64,000 nucleotides of DNA, from positions 1 to 64,000 of the forward strand of contig CAYWMD010000010.1 of the NCBI GenBank assembly GCA_964458575.1. The letters run 5' to 3'. Made by a program: the position numbers and the translations under genes. The first letter of the stretch is position 1; every line of letters starts with the position of its first letter. This document shows, piece after piece, positions 37,001 to 45,234 of this stretch. The DNA comes from CAYWMD01 sp964458575. GTDB lineage: Bacteria > Verrucomicrobiota > Verrucomicrobiia > Limisphaerales > JADLHS01. The notes under the pieces are model-generated. The model had not been told where the DNA came from and did no database searches. It saw only the letters and a list, made by a program, of their open reading frames with translations.

Positions 37001-37475
37001 CGCCCGCGTTGCCGCGCCGCGTCAGGCCGTCGGCCGCCACGCCGATGTAACAACCCTCCACCCGGCTGCCGACCCCGTTGGTGATCAGAATGCCGTCGCC
37101 GTTGAAACGATTAACGCAGAGGGCGCGAATCGTGCAGTTGCTGGTGGCAACGACGAAACCGGCGGTGTTCGCCCCGGCGTCCACCCCGGACAATTCCACG
37201 ATGGGCGCGCCCACGTAGCCGGTCTGCGTCGCGGCGGAGATCGTCACGGGGTCGCTGAGGATGGGCAGGGCGCTGGAGGGGCTGATGGTCAGGCTGAGAT
37301 TGGTGATGTTGAACGCGATGGTGTCCGCGCCGCCATTGGCGTTGGCGTCGAGGATGGCCTGGTCCAACGAACCGGGGCCGGAAGCGTTGGTGTTCACGAC
37401 CGTAAACGTGGCCGAATTTAGAACGAGTGGGATGGCGATAAACGCCGCCAAGGGAAGAAACAGTCGTCGCATCAT
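31080..37475 (-). CDS. giant exported multidomain protein (beta-helix, DUF11, Calx-beta, PD40 propellers)
   Basis: 2131 residues from the ATG at 37473-37475, which gives the signal peptide MMRRLFLPLAAFIAIPLVLNSA; the frame is open upstream but without signal. Order of parts: right-handed parallel beta-helix with N-x-I-x-G-N turns (residues ~25-560), two DUF11-like beta-sandwiches (~620-840; DLEVVKTDSADPAP, NLGPDAATGASLDF), a Calx-beta-like domain (~860-970), about 16 PD40/TolB-type blades (~980-1920; pattern SADGRYVAFxSxAxDL), a further DUF11 and a C-terminal tail (FGLETTTN...RFYRLHLP). Predicted outer-surface adhesin or secreted structural protein. It lies convergent to trpG (10-bp gap). No insertions by the palindromic repeats were noticed in it. 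Confidence 0.88.
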   Translation of the reverse strand: MMRRLFLPLAAFIAIPLVLNSATFTVVNTNASGPGSLDQAILDANANGGADTIAFNITNLSLTISPSSALPILSDPVTISAATQTGYVGAPIVELSGVDAGANTAGFVVATSNCTIRALCVNRFNGDGILITNGVGSRVEGCYIGVAADGLTRRGNAGAGVRIAGADFGVQSTGTNTIGGELATAHNLISANRYGIWLSETTENAILGNIIGADATGAFDVGNTNQGILCDYLADLNFIGGTNAAARNLISGNGEDPYLYAGDGIRFSSSSSNAVYGNYIGVNAAGTYAIPNGEHGVNISYGNFNLIGGGLPGQGNLISGNLVHGVNLGGFGEAAAALNYTGTPPPLPEGNIIQGNLIGTDVTGQSAIPNEDDGVFIGNIQGNLVGGYAAGERNVISGNLDHGVQIVGYSTQNNQVSGNFIGISLTGALPLGNGYNGVYLSADGNLVGGTNAGAGNIIAYNGYSGVVVSYNVGNAILGNSVYSNLNLGIDLGDDYVTGNDPGDEDTGANDFQNFPVLTRVITNATQTLITGYLNSGTNLTYRVELFDNDTRNISGYGEGQTLLGFLDLTTDGNGSANFTFTNGTALPVGHWITATATDTNGNTSEFSRARKVVQADSIDLEVVKTDSADPAPRATNIFYTVTVTNFGPTNASGVVLTDTLPAGVTYVGATPSQGSVTQFAGVVTCNLGALADGAGASLLVEVTGNVTGTVTNLAAATANELESDSSNNSAAQETLFGIADVGVSITDSPDPVTAGQPVTFTVVLTNLGPDAATGASLDFYVDNSYFVVGGSVSQGTLAQYGNYFGCAFGTVPANNSATLTVSAVPTSVGTNGQTAYVGTLDYDPDYGNGYAYEQTAAVAGPGVLRFTNAVYSAGEGAGAAVVTVRRSGGDIGTVSANFATADLTAMAAADYTATNGTLVFTNGETVKTFLVPLTADGAPECNETVSLRLFNPTGGAVLLPPTNATLHIFDDDFTPGGVVEGVSVKFASVIETGNSSSHAPSLSDDGRYVAFHSYANNLTPGVDWNFNSDVFVRDRLGGSNRLVSVNSTATGTGNGLSVNPRISGNGNRVAFMSFATDLATNLISAGYWQVFVRDLASPVNRLASVNTGGGGGNNSSYLRGLDAAGTRVVFYSTASDLVAGDANGQSDVFVYDVSAGTNLLVSMNSSGTGSGNGYSDRPTISANGRYVVFGSYASDLSSNTIATAAFNVFRRDLVTGVTELVSVKTNGTSGNNTSGGLDLFISADGRYVAFDSYASDLVPGVPYGVAKTLLRDMVAGTTVLISQSTGGAVADSDCSVRGLSRDGRYVLFESGATNLVAGLTNGANAIFVRDTVAGTTVMVNVNLAGTGAGAVGTFNFSVPTGASALSPEGRYVSFVSAATNLVSASKDPDVQDVFLRDLQAGATTLLTTRFGDTNGGNGTAFPETVISSNGLAGFYTAASDLVAVENNFGNDVFVRAPGDTAPELISAVFGVTGSGYSFGQRVTADGTKVVFASGSANLVTNDNNSATDIFLRDLMTDTTVLVSMNSAGASSANSYSQQPVVGADGRYVAFQSSATDLVAGDTNGLDDIFLRDTVAGTNVLISVRSSGSGTGNGESTDPEITPDGRFVVFQSGASNLTTNDTNGAVYDVFIRNRTNAVAELVSADATGTGSGNGDSYHPVVSTDGRYVAFESYASNLGPADSNGYNDVYVRDRQTGSNILCSPNLAGTSGGNADSFAPIISADGRRVIFQSYATDLTTGDTNADSDLFAFDLVTRTLQLVSATPGGTPGDHGAGNASVSADGRYVAFWSTAGNLVGNDANGAVDDVFVRDLVLNTTVLVSINCGGTGSGNNFSYGPEISADGRYVSFESQASDLTAGDFSAGTGNIYRRDLLTGTTVLVSQNRYATGGGNGFSNGTRISANGGTIAFASTASDLIADDANIQQDVFGWTTALVPTAVDLVFAKEASTNQVAQYSSVNYILTVTNVGSGAATGVAVTDPLPAGVNLVSTSTTQGSVTNAGNLVTASVGSLGPGAGARITVVVAPTATGSISNYAAATANQSDLTPANNSDAVVITATASVPPSLSVTLSNSQILISWPSGTSGGFGLETTTNLVPVIVWLPVTNAVSDNGTLKQVLLNVNPAEPTRFYRLHLP

Positions 37476-37728
37476 AAAACAGGCAAAGGATGAAATACGC
37501 GGACAGCCAACCGGAACGCCGTGGGTCATGCGCGGCTTTTTAGCACGGCCGAAAAGGGATTGCCAGCGATTTTTGCGGAAAGTGATTGCGCACTGACACT
37601 TACCGACCAGTGCGCGGGTCTGTGATGCCTGTGACCTGCAGCGCGTAAAGCCGCGCCTCGCAGAGCTTGCTCCAAACCCCGGCGGCTGCGCGCTCCTTCC
37701 CAAGTAGGTCGTCACCCAGTGGTCTGGG

Positions 37729-38760
37729 TCAGATCGCGCCCCTCGTTTCCAGCAACTCGCGAATGTGTTTTACCGTCGCCACTCCGGTCGTGCCGAGTTG
37801 ATGAATTACCACCGATGCTGCGGCATTCGCAATTTCCAGTGCGTCGCGCAGCGTTGCACCCGCTGCCAAGGCCATTGCCAGGTTTGCCATCACGGCGTCG
37901 CCCGCGCCGACGATATCAATTGGACCGCGCAAGGGCAGGGCGGGGAGGTGCGCGGTTTCGCCATTCGTTGAAGCCCCGAGAATCCCTCCTTCCGCCAGTG
38001 TGACGAAGACCGGTTTGGTTTGCCGGTGCGCCAACTCGGCGGCCAGATTTGCAATTTGTGACAAATCCAAATCACCTTTTCTATCCGTCAGAGCGGCAAC
38101 TTCCGCGCGGTTCATTTTCAACGCGATTTTGGAGTAATCTTTCAGCCCACGCCGGCTGTCCGCGAGAATCATCAATTCGGGCCGCACGGCGGCAAAGCCG
38201 TTCAGAACCGCCAGGAGCTTTTTGCTGATCACGCCGGTTTCCGGAACCGGGGCTTGATCCAGAATGATCAACACGTCCATGCGGGGAATGAGTTCATTCA
38301 GGGAATCCGCCAGCCGGTCTTGAACTACCTCCGGCGTCGGCGACCAGTTCTTGATGTCCAGGCGGTTCAATTCGACGGGCGCTTTGCCCGATTGAACGAT
38401 GAGCGGCTTGCAATAGGTGAACGTGTGTCGGTGCGGCGTGGTCAGGAAATGATCCAATTTCACCGTCGCATGACCGAGCAGTGCGTGGCGCAGTTCAAAA
38501 CCTTCGGCATCGTTGCCAGCAAAGCCGACCGGATAAATGGTTCCCGCTCCGAGCGCGACGAGGTTGTTCAAGATGGTGCCCGCGCCGCCGGGTTGGGCGC
38601 GAACGCGAACGACGTTGTGAACCGGCAGGCCGGTTTCGAGTGAGGTTTCAGTTTTGTCCGGATCAATCTCCAGATAACGATCCAGGCAGAAGTCACCGAC
38701 GACGGCCACGCGCAACTTCTGATATTTATCGGCGATGAATTGGAAACGCTTTGCGTTCAC
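37729..38760 (-). CDS. PfkB-family carbohydrate kinase (HldE N-domain-like)
   Basis: 343 residues. Sugar kinase of the ribokinase/PfkB fold: VAVVGDFCLDRYLEIDPDK, PGGAGTILNNLVALGAGTIYP, the middle ILDQAPVPETGVI, and the C-terminal DIVGAGDAVMANLAMALAAG with the catalytic Asp of GAGD. The order and the N-terminal segment (KTETSLETGLPVHNVVRVRAQPGG) resemble the kinase half of heptose-biosynthesis HldE, so a LPS heptose precursor role is plausible. It overlaps the next upstream gene by four bases and is the downstream member of a two-gene operon. Confidence 0.87.
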   Translation of the reverse strand: MNAKRFQFIADKYQKLRVAVVGDFCLDRYLEIDPDKTETSLETGLPVHNVVRVRAQPGGAGTILNNLVALGAGTIYPVGFAGNDAEGFELRHALLGHATVKLDHFLTTPHRHTFTYCKPLIVQSGKAPVELNRLDIKNWSPTPEVVQDRLADSLNELIPRMDVLIILDQAPVPETGVISKKLLAVLNGFAAVRPELMILADSRRGLKDYSKIALKMNRAEVAALTDRKGDLDLSQIANLAAELAHRQTKPVFVTLAEGGILGASTNGETAHLPALPLRGPIDIVGAGDAVMANLAMALAAGATLRDALEIANAAASVVIHQLGTTGVATVKHIRELLETRGAI

Positions 38761-39869
38761 GACCGCTGCAACTCGTGGAGCAGATTGTGCAGAAAAACCA
38801 CATTGTCTGCTTGCACATAGCGCATCGTGCCGCCCATGCGCGCGAAGCTTTTGCAGAAGCGCAGGTAGTAAGCTGGGTTGTCCTTGGGCGGTTCACCTTT
38901 GGTCCAGTCCCAGTTCCCGCCGTCCTGAATGTCCACGATGAACATTGTGTGATCGCAGACGACAGGTTTGTTCGCTTGCAACCGCAAATTGTTCACGCAA
39001 CTCAAGCTCTTCTCAAAAACCTGCGGCGCCATGATGGCGGAGCCGACCGACAGCACCACGCCGCCGTCCAGCCGTTGCACGGCGCCGCCGAACAGGCGGA
39101 AATCTATGTCCGCGGCCCGGCCCAGCACCGCGCCGCGAAACATCGGATGGCAGGCGATGATGTCGTAGCCGATGCCGGGATGCACGGTGAACGGGACGTT
39201 GCGGCGGAACGCGGCCGCGAGAATGGAATGTTCCTTCCAGGGATGTTTTACGTTGTTGCGACCGCTGCGAAGTTTGTGCGCCACCATCGCCCGCAGTAGT
39301 TCCGCGCGAGCGGGCGCGAGCGGATGGGAAGGTTCCATCTTCAGGGATGCTTCCAGCGCATCTTTGGTGGGCAGCGCGATGCCGTCCTCCTCGATGAAGC
39401 GGCCCACGCTTTGTCCGAAGCCCTCGCCCAACGGCGCGCCGGCGAGCAGGGCGAGGTGTATGTTACGCCCGGTTTCCTCCCACGTGCCGAACGTGCCGGT
39501 GGCGACATTGTCCCGAACGCTCTCGGCGGTCTTCCCCTGAAACGCAAACTCCCAATCATGGATCACTCCGGCGCCGTTGGTGGCCAGGTGGGTGAGGGCG
39601 CCGCGCTCGATGAGTTGGTTGACCACGGCGAGCAGGCCATTTTTCACCAGGTGCGCGCCATACATCAGGATGACGCTGGCGTTGCGTTCGCGCGCGGCGG
39701 CGATGGTGGCGGCACAATGGCGGATGACCGCCGACATTTCAGCCGGGCAGGACGGCGGGGGCTTGGCGGGGTCAACCAGAATCTCCTCCAGCGTGCTGAG
39801 GTTCCGGCGTTCCGCCAACGGCCGTACTTTGACCCGTTTCAGATCCAATGGTGTCGAAGAATTCTTCAT
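38757..39869 (-). CDS. conserved protein, partner of the PfkB kinase
   Basis: 370 residues. Cytoplasmic; the middle contains VILMYGAHLVKNGLLAVVNQ, HLATNGAGVIHDWEFAFQGKT, RNNVKHPWKEHSILAAAFRR, GIGYDIIACHPMFRGAVLG, and the last third LDGGVVLSVGSAIMAPQVFE and VVCDHTMFIVDIQDGGNWDW. This resembles the deoxyhypusine-synthase-like Rossmann proteins found next to HldE kinases in other bacteria (for example GSU2086 of Geobacter); I am relying on recall for that analogy. The four-base overlap with the kinase gene indicates co-translation. Reaction unknown. Confidence 0.7.
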   Translation of the reverse strand: MKNSSTPLDLKRVKVRPLAERRNLSTLEEILVDPAKPPPSCPAEMSAVIRHCAATIAAARERNASVILMYGAHLVKNGLLAVVNQLIERGALTHLATNGAGVIHDWEFAFQGKTAESVRDNVATGTFGTWEETGRNIHLALLAGAPLGEGFGQSVGRFIEEDGIALPTKDALEASLKMEPSHPLAPARAELLRAMVAHKLRSGRNNVKHPWKEHSILAAAFRRNVPFTVHPGIGYDIIACHPMFRGAVLGRAADIDFRLFGGAVQRLDGGVVLSVGSAIMAPQVFEKSLSCVNNLRLQANKPVVCDHTMFIVDIQDGGNWDWTKGEPPKDNPAYYLRFCKSFARMGGTMRYVQADNVVFLHNLLHELQRS

Positions 39870-40126
39870 GCGCTGGCCGGAATTAAACCACGGCTGGCGC
39901 GGATGGCACGGACTTTTTTCGTTTTACGGACAACGCGCGGAGCGAAGCGCCAACGGCACATTTTAAGGGCCAGGAGCTGTTTCGGATGATCTTCGGCAAA
40001 GCGCTGTTGCGTTTCGTCTGCTGCTGCGGTCCATAAAGCCTAGCCGTGGCCGGAGACTGGCCGAAGACTGGCCTTGACTCGGCGGGGCGCAGGCGCGAAG
40101 CTTCGCCCACGAGCGTCGGGGTGATT

Positions 40127-42112
40127 ATGGTGCGACAGTCGGGCGAACGTGAGTTTCAGGAAGGCCGGTGGTTCAAGCAATCCGGCGGGTGTTGTTTCAA
40201 AACGTCCCTCCTTTCATCCGCGAAGACATTTCTCCTATTGCAGGTCGTCCTGCTGGGCGTTTTGTCTCCGACTTTTTGCGTGGCCCAAACCCCGAAGAGC
40301 AAAGAAGGCAAATGGCTTTCTCCGTCCGCATTGCTCGCGTCGCGGGACGGGAGCACACTTTATGTGGCCTGCGCCACGGGCAATCGCATCCTGATTTTCG
40401 ATCTCGCCACCAGGCGGGTCACCAAATCCGTCTCCCTGCCGGACCCGCCCAGCGGCCTGGCTTTGAGCGCCGATGGCAAACGGCTGTTCGTTACCTGCGC
40501 CGCACCTGAAAGTCAGGTTTGCGTGGTGGACACTGGCAAAGCCCGCATCGTTGACAAACTTCCCGCCGGCCACACCGCAACCTCCCCGGTGCTCTCACCC
40601 GACGGCACAACCCTTTTCGTTTGCAACCGGTTCAACGACGACGTGGGCGTCATTGACCTTGCCGGCGGCAAGGAAAGGCGGCGAATCCCCGTCCGCCGCG
40701 AGCCGGTCGCCGCAGCGATGACGCCGGACGGGAAACGACTGCTCGTGGCCAACCTGCTTCACACCGGACGCGCGGATGTGGATCACGTCAGCGCGGTGGT
40801 GAGCGTGATTGACACGGCGCTCGGTCAGGTCGTGGACGACTTGTCGTTGCCGAACGGCAGCGGTTCGTTGAATGACATTTGCATTTCGCCCGATGGCAAA
40901 TACGCCGTGGTCACCCATATCCTCTCCCGCTTTCATCTGCCGACGACGCAGCTTGACCGTGGTTGGATGAATACCAACGCCAAGACGATCATTGATCTGG
41001 CGCGGATGCAGGTGATGAACACATTCCTGCTCGACTCGATTGATCGTGGCGCGGCGAATCCGTGGGGCGTTGCCTGGAGCGCGGATGGCAAAAAACTCGT
41101 CGTGGCGTTGGCCGGCACGCATGAAGTCAGTATCACGGATTTTCCCGCGCTGCTCGGGAAGCTCGGCAAGCTGTCCCCGGAATCCTTCGTCGCCGCCAGC
41201 CCGGCGTTGCCCTACAGCAATACCGCGTCGCGCGCCCCGTCGGATGTGCCCAACGATCTTTCCTTCCTCGTCGGTGTGCGTGAGCGGCGGCCGTTGCCTG
41301 ATGGCGATCTCGGTCCGCGCGCTGTCGTGGTGGTGGGCCGCCGCGCCTATACGGCGAATTATTTTTCCGACACGCTCACGGCCGTTGACCTCGACGGCGA
41401 GCATCCCAAGATCGAGACGATTCCACTCGGACCCAAGCCAGTAATGACCGCAGAGCGCCAGGGCGAATTGTATTTCCACGACGCACGCATCTGCTTTCAA
41501 GGCTGGCAAAGTTGCGCCAGTTGCCATCCCGGCGAAGCGCGCGTGGACGCATTGAACTGGGACTTGCTCAACGACGGCATCGGCAATCCCAAGAACAACA
41601 AGAGCCTGTTGCTGACGTTCGCCACGCCGCCTTCCATGAGCCTTGGTGTGCGCGAAACTCCCGAAGCCGCCGTGCGCGCCGGCATCCGGCATATTCTGTT
41701 CACCGTGCAACCGCCGGCCGTGGCCGACAGCTTGGATGCCTATCTCAAATCCCTTAAACCCGTGACGAGTCCGCACAAAGTCAAAGGCAAGTTCTCCGTC
41801 GCTGCCAAACGCGGCGGCCGGATCTACCGCGACCCGGAAGTCGGCTGCGCCAAATGCCACGTGGCCCCGCTGTTCACCGACCTCAAGTCTTATGACGTCG
41901 GCACCGCCGGGCCATGGGACCGCGAGGCGAAGGAATTTGACACACCCACGCTGGTTGAAATCTGGCGCACCGCGCCGTATTTGCACGATGGCTCGGCGGC
42001 TACGATGCGCGACGTGCTAACCACGGCCAACCCGCACGACAAGCATGGCAAGACCGCGCATCTGACGGCGGATCAGTTGAACGATTTGATTGCGTATTTG
42101 CTTTCGCTGTGA
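40127..42112 (+). CDS. exported YVTN beta-propeller di-heme cytochrome c
   Basis: 661 residues from the ATG at 40127; a GTG at 40046 adds 27 residues without a signal. The signal peptide core is FLLLQVVLLGVLSPTFCVAQ. Residues ~50-420 are YVTN-type propeller repeats (SRDGSTLYVACATGNRIL, SPDGTTLFVCNRFNDDVGV, SADGKKLVVALAGTHEVSI). The C-terminal third is a di-heme peroxidase-like (MauG/CCP) region: heme sites CASCH at 463 and CAKCH at 574, and the closing DTPTLVEIWRTAPYLHDGSA, as in MauG/BthA-like proteins. Oxidises an unknown substrate outside the cytoplasm using the hemes. First gene of the heme protein cluster extending to 57504. Confidence 0.88.
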   Translation: MVRQSGEREFQEGRWFKQSGGCCFKTSLLSSAKTFLLLQVVLLGVLSPTFCVAQTPKSKEGKWLSPSALLASRDGSTLYVACATGNRILIFDLATRRVTKSVSLPDPPSGLALSADGKRLFVTCAAPESQVCVVDTGKARIVDKLPAGHTATSPVLSPDGTTLFVCNRFNDDVGVIDLAGGKERRRIPVRREPVAAAMTPDGKRLLVANLLHTGRADVDHVSAVVSVIDTALGQVVDDLSLPNGSGSLNDICISPDGKYAVVTHILSRFHLPTTQLDRGWMNTNAKTIIDLARMQVMNTFLLDSIDRGAANPWGVAWSADGKKLVVALAGTHEVSITDFPALLGKLGKLSPESFVAASPALPYSNTASRAPSDVPNDLSFLVGVRERRPLPDGDLGPRAVVVVGRRAYTANYFSDTLTAVDLDGEHPKIETIPLGPKPVMTAERQGELYFHDARICFQGWQSCASCHPGEARVDALNWDLLNDGIGNPKNNKSLLLTFATPPSMSLGVRETPEAAVRAGIRHILFTVQPPAVADSLDAYLKSLKPVTSPHKVKGKFSVAAKRGGRIYRDPEVGCAKCHVAPLFTDLKSYDVGTAGPWDREAKEFDTPTLVEIWRTAPYLHDGSAATMRDVLTTANPHDKHGKTAHLTADQLNDLIAYLLSL

Positions 42113-42172
42113 AGAACAACCGTCTGAAGCCATGAACGTGATTCGCGAGCCGCGAATTGTCTGGCGGTTCGG

Positions 42173-42324
42173 CCTCACCCCAGCCCTCTCCCGCTGGGCG
42201 AGGGAGAATCGTTCGCTGATTTTGTGCGAGGACGGAGCCAGAGCGAGCTCAAGAGCCTCCCGGCCGAAACAGCGTAGTCGAAAGTTGTTCCCTCTCCCAG
42301 CGGGAGAGGGCCAGGGTGAGGGCG
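42173..42324. repeat. REPIN-like palindrome, family D
   Basis: CCTCACCCCAGCCCTCTCCC with right arm CCCTCTCCCAGCGGGAGAGG followed by GTGAGGGCG. It lies in the 262-bp gap before the heme protein gene at 42375; that frame is open through the repeat (LTPALSRWAREN...LPAGEGQGEGE), so it may be part of a longer N-terminus. Confidence 0.9.
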
Positions 42325-42374
42325 AGTCATCCGATTCACAGCCCGCGCCGTTTCACACAACCACAGCGACCGAG

Positions 42375-44873
42375 ATGCGATTCCGTTGGCCCGCGCTACG
42401 CTGCAGCTGCCTGCTCTTCCTTTGCTTGGCTGCATTCACAGCCACCGCTGCCGATTCGCTCCTGGCCCGCTTCCAATCCGGCCCGATGGTCGGCGTGACA
42501 GACGTAATCTTCTGCGCCCGGATTCCAAACAACACCGACGGCCATTGGTATGCCAACATCGGCTACTACGCCCATGACCCGGATCGCAAGGCCTGGCGCG
42601 AGGGCGCGAAGCTTTGCCGCCTGAACCTCGCCACGGGGAAGATCACCACTCTGCTCGACGACCCGCGCGGCGGCATCCGCGACCCACAGGTTCACTACGA
42701 CGGAAAGAAGATCCTGTTCGGCTACCGCAAGGGCGGCACGGAAAATTATTTGCTCTATGAGATCAACGCCGACGGCACTGGCCTCCGTCAAATCACGACC
42801 GGCGACTACGACGACTTCGAGCCCACTTATCTGGCGGACGGCGACATCGTGTTCGTCTCCACGCGTTGCAAACGTTGGGTGAACTGCTGGCTCACGCAGG
42901 TCGCGGTGATGCATCGTTGCGGTCCGAACGGGCAGGACGTCCGCGCCATCTCCAGCAACAACGAGCACGACAACACGCCCTGGCCGATGAACGACGGCCG
43001 GCTGCTCTACACGCGCTGGGAGTACGTGGATCGCAGCCAGGTGGATTATCACCATCTCTGGGTCGCGAATCCCGACGGCACCGGTCAAATGACCTGGTAT
43101 GGCAATCATAATCCGGGCATTGTGATGATTGACGCCAAGCCCATTCCCGGCTCAGACAAAGTGGTTTCAATCTTTTCGCCCGGGCACGGTCAGCTGGAAC
43201 ACGCGGGCACGGTTACGGTCGTCGATCCGAAAGCCGGGCCGGATGCGCCGGCCTATGCCAAAACCATCAGTCGTGACAATCAATTCCGTGATCCGTGGGC
43301 GTTCTCCGAAAACTGTTTCATGGCGGCGCACGGTCAGGCGCTCGTGCTCATGGATGAAACCGGCGCCACGGAGCCGATTTACAAACTGCCAGAAGCCGAT
43401 GCGAAGCGCGGCCTGTTGCCTCAGGAACCGCGTCCGCTGGTGTCGCGCCCACGCGAACCCGTCGTGGTTCCGCGCGTGAATCCAGGCACTCCAACCGGCC
43501 GGCTTGTGCTGGCTGATATTTACGAGGGCCGCAACATGACCGGCGTCGCGCGAGGCGACATCAAGAAACTGCTCGTGCTCGAATCGCTGCCGATGCCCAT
43601 TCACTACACGGGCGGCATGGACCCGATCAGCTACGGCGGCACGTTCACACTGGAGCGAGTCGTTGGCACCGTGCCGGTCGAGGAAGACGGCTCGGCCTAC
43701 CTGGAGCTGCCGGCCTTGCGCAGTTTCTTCTTTGTAGCGCTGGACAAGGACGATTTGTCGGTGAAGCGGATGCAGAGTTTCCTCACCGTCCAACCGGGTG
43801 AAATCAGCAGTTGTGTCGGGTGTCATGAGCAACGCACCAAGACGCCGAGCAGTCGGGGGTCTTTCGCCTCGGCGCAAGCGGTGCGCCGCGCGCCGAGCAA
43901 GATTGAACCGCTGGCGGACGTGCCCGAAGTGCTCGATTTCCCGCGGGACATCCAACCCATCCTCGACGAATTATGCGTGAACTGCCACGGCTACGAAAAG
44001 ACGGCGGCGGGCGGTCCGCGCGCGGGGCGACTGCTGCTCACAGGTGATCGCGGACCGATGTTCAGTCACAGCTACTACCTGCTCACCATCGCGCGATTGT
44101 TTTCCGATGGCCGCAACCAGGCCCGCAGCAGTTATGCGCCGCGCACGCTGGGTTCGTCCAACAGTAGAATCCTGAAGCTCCTCGACGGCTCGCATTACGA
44201 CGTCAAAGCCACCGAACATCAGAAGAAAATGCTGCGGCTCTGGATAGAATCCGGCGCGGCGTATCCCGGCACGTATGCCGCGCTGGGTAGCGGCATGATC
44301 GGCGGCTACGCGGAGAACCAGATGATCAACGCGGACTTCGAGTGGCCCGCGACGAAAGCCGCCGCGGAAGTCATCAACCGCCGCTGCGCCAGCTGCCACG
44401 AAGTTCCCGGCCGCCTGCTGCCGCGCGCTCTGGCCGACGAACGCGGCGTTTCCTTCTGGCGGCCCGATTGGGACGACCCGCGCTTGAACACCAGTCGTCA
44501 CATCGTGTTTAACCTGTCGCGCCCGGAAAAATCACTGCTCCTGCTCGCACCGCTTGCCGAAGTCGCTGGCGGCTGGGGCTTGTGTCGCGATCCGAACACC
44601 AAACAACCCGCGACGGTGTTTGGCGATGTGAAAGACGTGGATTACCAGCGTCTCCTAGCCCTCTGTGTCGCGGGCAAGCAGCGGCTCGAACAAGTGAAGC
44701 GCTTTGACATGGCCGACTTTCGCCCGCGACAGGATTGGGTGCGCGAGATGAAGCGGTACGGCGTCCTGACTGCGGATGCCAAAGCCGAATCCGGGATCAA
44801 CGTTTACGCGACGGAGCAGAAGTATTGGGAATCGCTTTGGTATCAGCCAATTTCAACCACGGATAAACACTGA
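42375..44873 (+). CDS. exported propeller-triheme protein, hydrazine synthase alpha-like architecture
   Basis: 832 residues from the ATG at 42375 (MRFRWPALRCSCLLFLCLAAFTATAAD signal; an open frame continues upstream to 42090 through a repeat). Residues ~30-370 are a propeller (DPQVHYDGKKILFGYRKGG, GLRQITTGDYDDFEPTYLAD, DGRLLYTRWEYVDRSQVDYH). Next comes a domain of about 110 residues (RLVLADIYEGRNMTGVARGD, LERVVGTVPVEEDGSAYLEL) that ends with heme site CVGCH at residue 480. Further sites are CVNCH (534) and CASCH (671). The layout parallels the hydrazine synthase alpha family (propeller, middle domain, C-terminal heme domain). Presumably a periplasmic oxidoreductase; the substrate is unknown. 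It is separated from 46953 by an aldo/keto reductase and smaller genes. Confidence 0.82.
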   Translation: MRFRWPALRCSCLLFLCLAAFTATAADSLLARFQSGPMVGVTDVIFCARIPNNTDGHWYANIGYYAHDPDRKAWREGAKLCRLNLATGKITTLLDDPRGGIRDPQVHYDGKKILFGYRKGGTENYLLYEINADGTGLRQITTGDYDDFEPTYLADGDIVFVSTRCKRWVNCWLTQVAVMHRCGPNGQDVRAISSNNEHDNTPWPMNDGRLLYTRWEYVDRSQVDYHHLWVANPDGTGQMTWYGNHNPGIVMIDAKPIPGSDKVVSIFSPGHGQLEHAGTVTVVDPKAGPDAPAYAKTISRDNQFRDPWAFSENCFMAAHGQALVLMDETGATEPIYKLPEADAKRGLLPQEPRPLVSRPREPVVVPRVNPGTPTGRLVLADIYEGRNMTGVARGDIKKLLVLESLPMPIHYTGGMDPISYGGTFTLERVVGTVPVEEDGSAYLELPALRSFFFVALDKDDLSVKRMQSFLTVQPGEISSCVGCHEQRTKTPSSRGSFASAQAVRRAPSKIEPLADVPEVLDFPRDIQPILDELCVNCHGYEKTAAGGPRAGRLLLTGDRGPMFSHSYYLLTIARLFSDGRNQARSSYAPRTLGSSNSRILKLLDGSHYDVKATEHQKKMLRLWIESGAAYPGTYAALGSGMIGGYAENQMINADFEWPATKAAAEVINRRCASCHEVPGRLLPRALADERGVSFWRPDWDDPRLNTSRHIVFNLSRPEKSLLLLAPLAEVAGGWGLCRDPNTKQPATVFGDVKDVDYQRLLALCVAGKQRLEQVKRFDMADFRPRQDWVREMKRYGVLTADAKAESGINVYATEQKYWESLWYQPISTTDKH

Positions 44874-45234
44874 TGGACACGGATGACCAACGATTCAACC
44901 GGGGCGGGGGCTTCAGCCCGCTTCGCTGCACGCAGGCTAGTTGCATTGGGACGTTGAAGCGGGCTGGAGCCCGTGCTCTAGCGGTTTATTTGAAATCCCT
45001 ACTACAGTCATGCGAGTTCGCGCATTTACGACAAAGATTTGCCGACCTGCTTTTCTTCCTCTCCCCGCGACGAAGGGGTGGGGAAAGGACCGAGGAGAGG
45101 GGTGAACCATGGCTTTTGAATCAATCGGACCTCCTCTCCCCCGGCCCCCTCCTCCATCCGATGGAGGAGAGGGAGTGGTTGCGGCTACGCCGCGCTGTGT
45201 TCATCCGTATCCATCCGTGGTCAAAAATCTTTGT
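44856..45234. repeat. 361-bp gap made almost entirely of repeats
   Basis: Contents: (1) ACCACGGATAAACACTGATGGACACGGATG (here only positions 44856-44886 quoted in words: an ACGGATGGACACGGAT-type short repeat); (2) inverted repeat at 44908-44972 with arms GGGCTTCAGCCCGCTTC and GAAGCGGGCTGGAGCCC; (3) a degenerate family D pair at 45048-45177 with CCTCTCCCC and GGGAGAGGG cores; (4) a second short ACGGATG repeat at 45197-45222. No gene is supported here. Confidence 0.75.

Noticed and set aside
37476..37728. tRNA or small RNA in the gap upstream of the giant gene
   Set aside because: GC-rich hairpins are present but no cloverleaf or conserved T-loop (GGTTCRA) was found.
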